A DNA stretch of 64,000 bases from Desulfatibacillum aliphaticivorans DSM 15576. Its GTDB lineage: Bacteria; Desulfobacterota; Desulfobacteria; Desulfobacterales; Desulfatibacillaceae. The position numbers and the translations under genes are program-made. The DNA is taken from the NCBI RefSeq assembly GCF_000429905.1, contig NZ_AUCT01000001.1, positions 414,166 through 478,165 on the forward strand. Reading direction: 5' to 3'. Below, in pieces: positions 25,547 through 33,132 of the stretch; the stretch's first letter is position 1; every line of letters begins with the position of its first letter. The notes below the pieces were generated by a model that made no database searches, was not told the origin of the DNA, and worked only from the letters and a program-made list of their open reading frames with translations.

Positions 25547-26959
25547 ATGGAAACCAAGGAACAGAACGAAGCTGTAATCTCGCGGGAAGAATTCACCAGC
25601 GCCATGTCCGGTTTGGTGTTCAAGACTCTCCAGCTTATTTCCAAACGCGGCGAGCCTTTGACGCCGGAAATGCTCGCGGAATTGCTGATGGAGGACCCTA
25701 ACTACAAGGAAGCCCTGGAAAAAGCCATCCAGGACAGGGTGGAGTCGGACGGCGTTTCCCTGACTGAGCAGGAAATCCTGCTTAGCGAAATCCAAACCCT
25801 CACTGACGAACGGAACTCCCTTGCGGAGAAGCTGAACAAATACAAAAAGGAAATTCTGGTTCAGGGAGTGGAAGAGGCGGACGAAACCTCGGAAGCGAAA
25901 GTCTGCCCGCGGCGATTTCGTTTTTTGCTGATCTCCTTTTTGAACATAGTCCGCCTGGACATGGGCCTGGGCAAGCTGGAGGAATTGGACGCCCTGGCCC
26001 AAGAAGCCCATAGGGCGGATAGCAGCGAAGTGCTTTCCCGTGTGGCCGACCGGATTTTGGATCTGGTGGAGTCGCGCCTGGAAATCGTCCATGACGAGCG
26101 CAAGCAAAACGCCGAGTTTTTAAAAGCCGTGGATGACAATCTTATCGCCATTGAAGGTCAGGTTCTTGACACCCATGCCGAAAATCAGCAATCCCATGAA
26201 GACAATCAAGCCTTTTTCGGAGAAATGGACGGCAAGGTGAAAGACGTCAGCCAGACATTGTCTTCCGGGACGGATTCGCCGGAGTTCCGGGTTAACCTGC
26301 TGGAAAAGATGCAGCTTATCAAGTCCGCCCTGGAGGAAAAGCATGCCAGGGACGTCAAGCGCCTCAACAACGCCAACAGCCGCATGACCAAGCTGAAAAA
26401 AAGCCTGAAGTCCCTTATGAGGCAGGTGGGCGAGGCCCAAAGCAGGGCGCGGATATTGGAAGAACAGGCCATGGTGGACGCCTTGACGGAAATTCCCAAT
26501 CGCCGGGCTTACGAAGAAAGGCTTGCCCAGGAGTGGTCCCGCTATCAGCGGTCGGGCAGCGCTTTTTCCATGCTAATGGTGGACCTGGACCGATTCAAAA
26601 GCATCAACGACACCTTCGGCCACGCCGTGGGAGACACCTGCCTGCAGGGCGTGGTGAGCCTGTTAAAGCCCAACCTGCGCAGTTCGGATTTTCTGGCCCG
26701 GTTCGGCGGCGAGGAATTTGTGATCATCCTGCCGGACACAACCAGGGAAGGCGCGGTCATGGCCGGAGAAAAGCTGCGCAAGAAAGTGGAAAAGGCCAAC
26801 TTCGTCTACGACGGGGAAAAGGTGAACGTCACCATTTCCGTGGGAGGAACCAAGGTCAGGGAGGCGGATAAAGACACCAACGATCTTTTCATCCGCCTGG
26901 ACGAAGCCATGTATCAGGCCAAGGAATCCGGCCGAAACCGCATGATTTGGCAGGATTGA
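25547..26959 (+). CDS. Diguanylate cyclase (GGDEF) with N-terminal coiled-coil region
   Basis: A 470-residue protein making cyclic di-GMP. The N-terminal 290 residues are charged and partly coiled-coil with no membrane segment. A linker (QAMVDALTEIPNRRAYEERL) leads to the GGDEF domain with LMVDLDRFKSINDTFGHAVG and the active-site RFGGEEFVIILPDT. The inhibitory I-site RSSD sits at the right distance before it. ATG at 25547 is preferred over a TTG 14 codons upstream. A PilZ protein at 58496 is a possible reader of the signal in the same window. Confidence 0.92.
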   Translation: METKEQNEAVISREEFTSAMSGLVFKTLQLISKRGEPLTPEMLAELLMEDPNYKEALEKAIQDRVESDGVSLTEQEILLSEIQTLTDERNSLAEKLNKYKKEILVQGVEEADETSEAKVCPRRFRFLLISFLNIVRLDMGLGKLEELDALAQEAHRADSSEVLSRVADRILDLVESRLEIVHDERKQNAEFLKAVDDNLIAIEGQVLDTHAENQQSHEDNQAFFGEMDGKVKDVSQTLSSGTDSPEFRVNLLEKMQLIKSALEEKHARDVKRLNNANSRMTKLKKSLKSLMRQVGEAQSRARILEEQAMVDALTEIPNRRAYEERLAQEWSRYQRSGSAFSMLMVDLDRFKSINDTFGHAVGDTCLQGVVSLLKPNLRSSDFLARFGGEEFVIILPDTTREGAVMAGEKLRKKVEKANFVYDGEKVNVTISVGGTKVREADKDTNDLFIRLDEAMYQAKESGRNRMIWQD

Positions 26960-26988
26960 GCAAACTCATCATTTTTTAAAGATTCCGC

Positions 26989-27025
26989 ATGGCGCCGGGA
27001 CATTGTTTTTGGCGCCATTTTATTT
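26989..27025 (+). terminator. Rho-independent terminator after the diguanylate cyclase
   Basis: ATGGCGCC and GGCGCCAT form a perfect 8-bp stem, followed by TTTATTT, 30 bases after the stop codon at 26959. Confidence 0.85.
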
Positions 27026-27055
27026 GATCGATGCGGGTTTAGGCCGCCTAAAAAA

Positions 27056-28213
27056 TCATCCCTTTTTCCAGCCCTTGAGGCTCCAGGCCAGAAACAAAAC
27101 CGCGGAGAGGGTCATGACCGCGGAAAACACGCCAATGCCCGGGATGCCCATCCTTTCCCACAAAAAGCCGCCCATGAGGGTGCCGAAGGACCTGCCCAGG
27201 CCTGCAAAGGACAACAATCCGCTCATGAGCGTGGCCCGGTAGGCCGGCAGCAGTTCAGTGCTTAAGGCCAGGGTGGAGACGATGGTGAACTCAAAGGCCA
27301 TGAAAACCAGGAATATTCCGGATAACGCCGAAGGCAGGGAAAAGCTGAGGACCGGCAGCAGGCAGTAGCTGGCTGCGCAGCAGATTCCGCCCAGCATGAT
27401 GGCCCGGGGCAGCCCGATCTTGTCGGACAGGCTGGCGGTCAGGCCTTCTCCGCAAAGCTCGGCCAGTCCGATGATTCCCGCGCCCATGCCAAGGGCGGCG
27501 ATTCCCAGGCCGAAGGATTCCTCCATCCAGGCGCCGCTGGCTATGAACAGGCAATCGTTGCCCGCGCAAAGGAAAAACGAAAAGCCCAGGATGCCCAGGC
27601 ATGAACGCTCCCGCACCAGGGCTTTCCAGGCGGTCTTGTACCCCACGCCCTTGCCGGAAGCAGTCGGCGCTTTTTCTCCGGGGATGAAAAAAAACAGCAG
27701 AACCATCCCGCCCAGGCACAGGCAGCCTAAAATAATGAAAGGAGAACGCCAGCCCCATTTTTCAATGGCGTAGCCTATGAGTGGTATGCCGATAAGCATG
27801 CTGGCGGCCCAGGCCACCTCCAGCAGGCCCACGACCATGCCTCGTTTTTCAAAGGGGATATGCTTGCCCACATAAGCCTGCAGCGCAGGATCGAAAATGC
27901 TCTTTCCCAGGCCCACCAGCAACAGGGCGGCCATGACCATGCCGTATTGGGGAACCAGGCCTCCGGCCAGAAGCACCAGGGACAGCATGCCCATGGCCAG
28001 CAGCATCATGGGCTTGTACCCGACCCGATCCGCGGCCGGCCCTATGGCCACGCCGGATAATGTGGTAAACTGGTTCAATGCCAAAATAGAGCTGATTGCA
28101 GTCAGGGGGACGCCCAGCCCTCTGGCCAGGACCGGAGCGAATGGATAGGCGAAACGCCGTGACACGTTGAGCAGAAAGCGGCAATATGTGGCTAAGGCGA
28201 AGCGGAAAAACAT
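27056..28213 (-). CDS. Major facilitator superfamily transporter
   Basis: A 385-residue protein with about 12 hydrophobic segments in two six-helix halves. The MFS signature between helices 2 and 3 reads GPAADRVGYKPMMLLAMG, and the second-half equivalent is SLSDKIGLPRAIMLGGI. It resembles drug or metabolite efflux permeases. There are no neighbours to indicate the substrate. The start has a weak AAAGGT upstream. Confidence 0.88.
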   Translation of the reverse strand: MFFRFALATYCRFLLNVSRRFAYPFAPVLARGLGVPLTAISSILALNQFTTLSGVAIGPAADRVGYKPMMLLAMGMLSLVLLAGGLVPQYGMVMAALLLVGLGKSIFDPALQAYVGKHIPFEKRGMVVGLLEVAWAASMLIGIPLIGYAIEKWGWRSPFIILGCLCLGGMVLLFFFIPGEKAPTASGKGVGYKTAWKALVRERSCLGILGFSFFLCAGNDCLFIASGAWMEESFGLGIAALGMGAGIIGLAELCGEGLTASLSDKIGLPRAIMLGGICCAASYCLLPVLSFSLPSALSGIFLVFMAFEFTIVSTLALSTELLPAYRATLMSGLLSFAGLGRSFGTLMGGFLWERMGIPGIGVFSAVMTLSAVLFLAWSLKGWKKG

Positions 28214-28354
28214 GCTGAAAGACCTTTTTTGTCCAAAATAAAAGAACTTATTCTGCCAGCATAGTCCGGAAAAAGCAATCCTATAGGCAAGAGCCTCTTT
28301 TTTTCCCGGTTTTCCCGCCCGTACCTAACCATGTATTGCTTTGAGGGCAGCGAG

Positions 28355-28645
28355 ATAAAACCAAGCGCGGTATTGGGGAAAATCGCCAGCTGCATGCTGG
28401 TTGCGGCGATTTTGTTTGTCATGGCTGCAAGCCCCGCCGGCGCCCAGTCGGAGCTTTGTAAGGGCGCCCCAAAAGCCAGGTGCGTGTTCCTTTTTATCGG
28501 CATCGGCTGGACGTCCTACTCCCATACCGGCGTGCCCGTCGCCGCCTCCGCCATGGGGGGGGGGGATGCGAAATCTTCAAAGGCTTATACGACAACACGG
28601 ACATCCCCAAAAAAAATCGCCTCCACCATAAACGTGGAATTTTAA
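28355..28645 (+). pseudogene. Internally deleted alkaline phosphatase copy
   Basis: This stretch lines up with both ends of the intact phosphatase gene at 28798-30282. The start codon is ATA instead of ATG in an otherwise matching GCGAGATAAAACCAAG. A signal-peptide-like segment (LGKIASCMLVAAILFVMAAS) and KARCVFLFIG follow. The frame then jumps directly to IGWTSYSHTGVPVAASAMG near the C-terminus, losing about 1.2 kb. A run of G residues near 28555-28563 shifts the frame before EIFKGLYDNTDIPKK. The 3' flank also matches that of the intact gene, so this is a tandem duplicate that has decayed. Confidence 0.92.
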
Positions 28646-28797
28646 AAGAGACGAAGGAACAATTTCGGCGCGGGGCGAATCAATACGAATTTAACAAGAG
28701 CCAAACATAATTCCAACACAACTGAGGCAATCTCGTCTCAGCCCTTTGGGCGTTTTCCAAATAAAACCCGACCATATTATGTGCTAAGGAGAACGAG

Positions 28798-30282
28798 ATG
28801 AAACCAAGATCAGGATTTGGAAGAATTGCAGGCTGTTTGCTTATGGCGGCGGCCCTTTTTATTATGGCTGCAGGCCCGGTTTGCGCGGAAGCGGAGATGT
28901 ACAAGGGCTTCAGAAAGGCGAAATACGTGTTCCTGTTCATCGGAGACGGCATGGGCATGCCCCAGCGCTCGGCCGCTGAGGTGTATCTTTCCGACGAAGC
29001 CAACGGCGGAAGCCAGAAATTGCTGGCCATGAATCAATTTCCCGCCCAGGGCGTCACCACCACCCACGCCAACAACCGTTTCATCACCGGCTCCGCGGCT
29101 TCCGCCACCGCCATGGCATGCGGCGTCAAGACCAACATCAACTTCATCGGCGTGGATCCTGAGTTGAATCCCGTCCCCACCATCGCCGAAGTCGCCAAGG
29201 AAAAAGGCATGTCCGTGGGCATCGTCTCCAGCGTTTCCATTGACCACGCCACCCCGGCCGCTTTTTACGCGCATCAGCCCACCCGCAAGATGTATCACGA
29301 AATCGACGTGGACCTGGCTGAGAGCGGTTTTGATTACTTCGGCGGCGGCGGATTTGTAGACCCCACGGGAAAAAAATCCAAAGCCCCCCAGGGCGACGCT
29401 CTGGAAATCGCCAAAAGGCGCGGCTACACCATCATCACGGACAAAACTGAATTCATGAATTATGACGGCGACAAGCTGATTGCCTACAATAACAGGCTTC
29501 CTGACGGAAAGGCCCTGCCCTACGCCATTGACAACTCCGCCCTGGACATCAACCTGGAGGAATTCACCCAAAAAGGCATCGACATCCTGAGCAAGAACAA
29601 AAATGGATTTTTCCTGATGGTGGAAGGCGGCAAAATCGACTGGGCCTGCCACGCCAACGACGCGGTTTCCGCAATTCAAGACACCTTGGCTTTTGACAAC
29701 TCCATCAAAGCCGCCCTGGACTTCTACAAGGAACACCCCAAAAACACCCTGATCATCGTCACCGGCGACCATGAGTGCGGCGGCATGACCCTGGGCTTTG
29801 CAGGAACCGTGTACTCCACCCAGTTTGACGTGCTGAGCAAGCAGCGCTTGTCCTTCCAGGCTTTCACCGATCACATTGTGGACAAATACAAGAAAGAACA
29901 CGCCAAAGACGGCGGCGACTTCAACGACATCGTTCCCATGTTGAGCTACTACTTCGGCCTGGAAACCCAGGGCGAAGGCCCCATGGTCCTCAAGGATTTC
30001 GAACTGGCGGAACTGAATAAGGCTTTCCAGCAGACCATGAAGGGCGACAAGATCAAGGCCGGAACCCAGGAATACCTGCTTTACGGCTCCTACGATCCCC
30101 TGACCATGAAGGTCACCCACATCCTGAACCAGAAAGCCGGCATCGGCTGGACGTCCTACTCCCATACCGGCGTGCCCATCACCACCTCCGCCATGGGCCT
30201 TGGATGCGAAATCTTCAACGGCTTTTACGACAACACGGACATTCCCAAGAAAATCGCCTCCATCATGGGTGTGGAGCTCTAA
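28798..30282 (+). CDS. phoA: Alkaline phosphatase, exported
   Basis: A 494-residue periplasmic phosphomonoesterase. Residues 1-30 are a signal peptide (LLMAAALFIMAAGPVCAEA). Metal and active-site motifs are FLFIGDGMG, ITGSAASATAMACGVKT (Ser nucleophile), DHATPAAFYAH, MVEGGKIDWACHANDA, VTGDHECGGM and SYSHTGVPITTSAMG. The residue before the Ser is Gly, where E. coli PhoA has Asp101. His and Trp replace E. coli Asp153 and Lys328, a combination known in other bacterial phosphatases. AAGGAG precedes the ATG. No clear Pho box was recognised. Confidence 0.93.
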   Translation: MKPRSGFGRIAGCLLMAAALFIMAAGPVCAEAEMYKGFRKAKYVFLFIGDGMGMPQRSAAEVYLSDEANGGSQKLLAMNQFPAQGVTTTHANNRFITGSAASATAMACGVKTNINFIGVDPELNPVPTIAEVAKEKGMSVGIVSSVSIDHATPAAFYAHQPTRKMYHEIDVDLAESGFDYFGGGGFVDPTGKKSKAPQGDALEIAKRRGYTIITDKTEFMNYDGDKLIAYNNRLPDGKALPYAIDNSALDINLEEFTQKGIDILSKNKNGFFLMVEGGKIDWACHANDAVSAIQDTLAFDNSIKAALDFYKEHPKNTLIIVTGDHECGGMTLGFAGTVYSTQFDVLSKQRLSFQAFTDHIVDKYKKEHAKDGGDFNDIVPMLSYYFGLETQGEGPMVLKDFELAELNKAFQQTMKGDKIKAGTQEYLLYGSYDPLTMKVTHILNQKAGIGWTSYSHTGVPITTSAMGLGCEIFNGFYDNTDIPKKIASIMGVEL

Positions 30283-30356
30283 TTGGGACGAAGTATAAAT
30301 TTCAGTGCGGGGCGCATAGTCCCGTACTGATTTGAGGCAGCGGCTTCTTTACAAAT

Positions 30357-30399
30357 CCGCCGGGTTGGGCGATGATGCGCCTTTCCCGGCGGTTTTATT
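30357..30399 (+). terminator. Rho-independent terminator after the phosphatase gene
   Basis: CCGCCGGG and CCCGGCGG form an 8-bp GC stem around a 20-base loop, followed by TTTTATTATAA. It lies 75 bases downstream of the stop at 30282. A weaker hairpin (CAGTGCGGG/CCCGTACTG) lies between the stop and this one. Confidence 0.85.
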
Positions 30400-30440
30400 A
30401 TAAGCTCATAAATTACCATCTGCCAAATGAGGGGGCTTTT

Positions 30441-31577
30441 GTGAAACGAGACCTGATTCTCACCCTGTTTTTCGTGGTCATGACCCTGGTTGTCATGGCT
30501 TTGCCCACGGGATTTTCGGACCGGGGAGACGCCAAGGCGGTCCGGTGCAAAGGGAAAGTGCTTGAGACGGACAACTCCCTGCTGCGCCAATACGGCATCG
30601 TGCGCATGGGCGCCCAATCCCTGGAGGTCGAGCTCTTGAACGGGCCGTTTAAGGGGGAAATCGTTTCCGCTGAAAATCATGTGACCGGCAAGATGGACAT
30701 CGACAAAATTTTCCTGCCCGGCGACAAAGCCTACATGGTCTTGACGACTAAGGACGGGGCCGTGGCCTACGCCAATGCCATGGACCACTACCGGCTGGAC
30801 GTGGAGTTGGTGCTTTTATCCTTGTTTTTTTTGCTGCTGATATTGTTCGGAGGCTGGACCGGCGCCAAGGCCATATTATCGTTTATCTTTTCAGCGGCGG
30901 TCATCTGGCAGATCATGGTCCCCATGTTCCTCAAGGGTTACAATCCCATTGTGACGGCCGTGGCCGTGGTGACGGTGGTGAGCGCGGCGGTGATTTTTCT
31001 TGTGGGGGGATTGAGCAAGCAGGGATTTGTCGCTTTTGCCGGGGCTGTGGCCGGAGTGGTCACCACCTGTGTGCTGGCCCTGGCTTTCGGAGGCGCCTTT
31101 AAGCTGCACGGCGCGGTGAGGCCGTTCAGCGAAACCCTCCTTTATTGCGGCTTCGCCGATATATCCCTTACCCAGGTTTTTCTGGCTTCCGTGTTTATCG
31201 CCTCGTCCGGAGCGGTCATGGATCTGGCCATGGACGTGGCTTCGGCCATGAACGAGCTGGCCCTCAAAAGGCCGGACATGGACTTTTGGGAATCCCTCAG
31301 ATCAGGCCTGGCCGTGGGCAGGGCTGTTGTGGGAACCATGACCACCACCCTGCTTTTCGCCTATTCGGGGGGATACATCACCCTGTTGATGGTGTTCATG
31401 GCCCAGGGCGTCGCCTTGGGAAACCTGTTTAACCTGAACTATGTGTCTGCGGAGATTTTAAACACCCTGGTGGGCAGTTTTGGACTGATTACGGTGGCGC
31501 CGTTCACCGCGCTCGCCGGCGCCCTGGTTTTCACCAGGGGCCGGAAAAGCGGCGCAGATTTGCAGACAGCCGAATAA
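30441..31577 (+). CDS. YibE/F family membrane protein
   Basis: A 378-residue protein of the YibE/F-like family (function unsettled). After an N-terminal membrane segment comes a beta-rich soluble part with GKVLETDNSLLRQYG and VEILFLPGDKAY-like stretches, then about seven membrane segments including FGGWTGAKAILSFIFSAAVI and SSGAVMDLAMDVASAMNELA. The GTG at 30441 is chosen because GAGGGGG lies five bases upstream; an in-frame ATG 23 codons earlier lies within the terminator region. It converges with the next gene, the stops being adjacent. Confidence 0.85.
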   Translation: MKRDLILTLFFVVMTLVVMALPTGFSDRGDAKAVRCKGKVLETDNSLLRQYGIVRMGAQSLEVELLNGPFKGEIVSAENHVTGKMDIDKIFLPGDKAYMVLTTKDGAVAYANAMDHYRLDVELVLLSLFFLLLILFGGWTGAKAILSFIFSAAVIWQIMVPMFLKGYNPIVTAVAVVTVVSAAVIFLVGGLSKQGFVAFAGAVAGVVTTCVLALAFGGAFKLHGAVRPFSETLLYCGFADISLTQVFLASVFIASSGAVMDLAMDVASAMNELALKRPDMDFWESLRSGLAVGRAVVGTMTTTLLFAYSGGYITLLMVFMAQGVALGNLFNLNYVSAEILNTLVGSFGLITVAPFTALAGALVFTRGRKSGADLQTAE

Positions 31578-31937
31578 TTAACGGCCGGGAACGATAATCC
31601 GGGATTCCTCGCGCTGCATGATTTCCTGCTCGCGCTGCATTTGCTGAATTCTGTCCACCATTTCTTTGAGGGACTTTTCCATGGCGGCGGGAAAGGCCTT
31701 GATGGCCTCTTCCAGGGTTTCCACTTCCAGGGTTTCCTGGATGGGCACAGGGCCCTGGGAAGACATAAGCTGGGTGTGGCCGATGAAGATGGTTTTCCTG
31801 TCCGGGTCTTCGGACCCGTCCGTTTTAATAGGGACCAATCTCCTGATAGACGCCACCTTCATGTCCGTAATGGACTCTTCCCGGTACAGGTTGCTTTCGT
31901 CTACAGTGAAATCGATGTCCAAGCCTTGATCGCTCAT
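31578..31937 (-). CDS. Conserved-looking hypothetical cytoplasmic protein
   Basis: A 119-residue acidic protein with no signal peptide, membrane segment or cysteines. It has a beta-type N-terminal half (NLYREESITDMKVASIRRLV, then KTIFIGHTQLMSS) and a helical C-terminal half rich in Glu and Gln (MVDRIQQMQREQEIMQREES) that may be a coiled coil. GGAGG lies eight bases before the ATG. I do not recognise the family. It is followed on the same strand, upstream, by the SEC-C protein gene. Confidence 0.75.
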   Translation of the reverse strand: MSDQGLDIDFTVDESNLYREESITDMKVASIRRLVPIKTDGSEDPDRKTIFIGHTQLMSSQGPVPIQETLEVETLEEAIKAFPAAMEKSLKEMVDRIQQMQREQEIMQREESRIIVPGR

Positions 31938-31979
31938 TATTTGTGCCTCCGATGATTGGGTGATCCGGTATACTCCGGC

Positions 31980-32465
31980 TTATCCGCAGCATTTTTTATA
32001 TTTTTTTCCGCTTCCGCAAGGGCAGGGATCGTTGCGGCCGACCTTGGGCTTATCCCGCTTGACCGGCTTGGGCGCCACGGCCTCGCCGTCCACAAAATAC
32101 CATTTGCCGTCAATCTTGCGGAAGTCAGCCAGTTCGTGGTGTTTCGTCCTGGCGTTTTTCTGGCTGTAATCGGCGATAAACTCCACCTGGCCGGCTTCGT
32201 CGTCTTCGCCGCCCTTGAAGGTGGAGACGATTTCCAGGCTGTGCCATTCGGAGTTTTCAGCCCAATCCCTGGCGCTGTTCTCGTCAAAGTCATCGTTGTT
32301 ATCAGGGTCGATGGTGTCCCTGATGTAGTCTATTTCAGCCAGGGTGTAGGCCGTATATCTGGAGCGCATCAATTGCTCGGCGGTTTTTGCATAATCGCCG
32401 CCCTTGATAAAGGGCTCGCAGCATTGTGCATATTCTTTTTCGGACCCGCAGGGGCACTGACTCAT
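31980..32465 (-). CDS. YchJ-like protein with two SEC-C zinc motifs
   Basis: A 161-residue protein. An N-terminal SEC-C motif (SQCPCGSEKEYAQCCEPFI) and a C-terminal one (NDPCPCGSGKKYKKCCG) bracket a cystatin-like/NTF2-like YchJ middle domain (SRYTAYTLAEIDYIRDTID, DGKWYFVDGEAV). SEC-C motifs bind zinc and often link proteins to SecB or ribosomes. The start at 32465 has AAAGGAA upstream; the preceding gene stops 14 bases before it. Confidence 0.88.
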   Translation of the reverse strand: MSQCPCGSEKEYAQCCEPFIKGGDYAKTAEQLMRSRYTAYTLAEIDYIRDTIDPDNNDDFDENSARDWAENSEWHSLEIVSTFKGGEDDEAGQVEFIADYSQKNARTKHHELADFRKIDGKWYFVDGEAVAPKPVKRDKPKVGRNDPCPCGSGKKYKKCCG

Positions 32466-32478
32466 TTTTTTATTCCTT

Positions 32479-33000
32479 TCAGTCTTCCAGTCCGGCGACC
32501 TGGCCGGAGGAGTAGCGTCTTGCCAATTCAATATACAGTTTGGCGGCCATGACGTTGGATTCCACCTCATCATCCGTCAACTCCCGGACGAACCGCGCAG
32601 GCACGCCTTGTATCAGGGATCTGGGCGGGAACTTTTTATTGTAGGAAACCAAAGCATTGGCTGCAACGATGCTGTCCCGGCCGATTTCAACTCCCGTCAT
32701 TATGGTGGAGTTCATGCCGACCATGACGTTATCGCCGATTTTGGCGCCCCGGATGACGGCGCCGTGGCCGACGGTGCAGCCGTTTCCAATATCAGCTCCC
32801 ATGCCGAGATCGGAATGAACCACCACGCAGTCCTGGATATTGGTTCCTTCGCCCACGGAAATCCGGCCTTCGTCGCCGCGCATCACCGCATTGTACCACA
32901 CCCCGGAGCCCTGGGCGATAACCACGTCTCCCCGCAATCTGGCCCCGTCTGCTATAAACGCGGTTTCATGAACCGCGGGCTTCAATTTTTCCTGTTCCAT
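32479..33000 (-). CDS. Gamma-class carbonic anhydrase-like protein
   Basis: A 173-residue left-handed beta-helix. The zinc-ligand pattern is visible: VVVHSD (first His) and NGCTVGHGAVIRG (two His spaced H-x4-H including GHGAV). The family-typical VWYNAVMRGDEGRISVGEGT and GVPARFVRELTDDEV are also present. Relatives (CaiE/PaaY/YrdA) hydrate CO2 or act as thioesterases. AGGGAG precedes the ATG at 33000, which is preferred to an upstream non-ATG start. Confidence 0.88.
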   Translation of the reverse strand: MEQEKLKPAVHETAFIADGARLRGDVVIAQGSGVWYNAVMRGDEGRISVGEGTNIQDCVVVHSDLGMGADIGNGCTVGHGAVIRGAKIGDNVMVGMNSTIMTGVEIGRDSIVAANALVSYNKKFPPRSLIQGVPARFVRELTDDEVESNVMAAKLYIELARRYSSGQVAGLED

Positions 33001-33132
33001 GACGTCTCCCTTTTGACAAAATGCGACACCGGGTAAATCTGGCAAGGAGCTTTATCACGGTCGCAACCGCTGTTCAAGGCCGGGTAAAGAGGTTTTTTAA
33101 CTTACGGGGTAAATAATTGCTTTTATGCGGGA

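Noticed and set aside
28810..30165. Long minus-strand open frame of 451 codons
   Set aside because: It is antisense to the well-supported alkaline phosphatase and carries no motifs.
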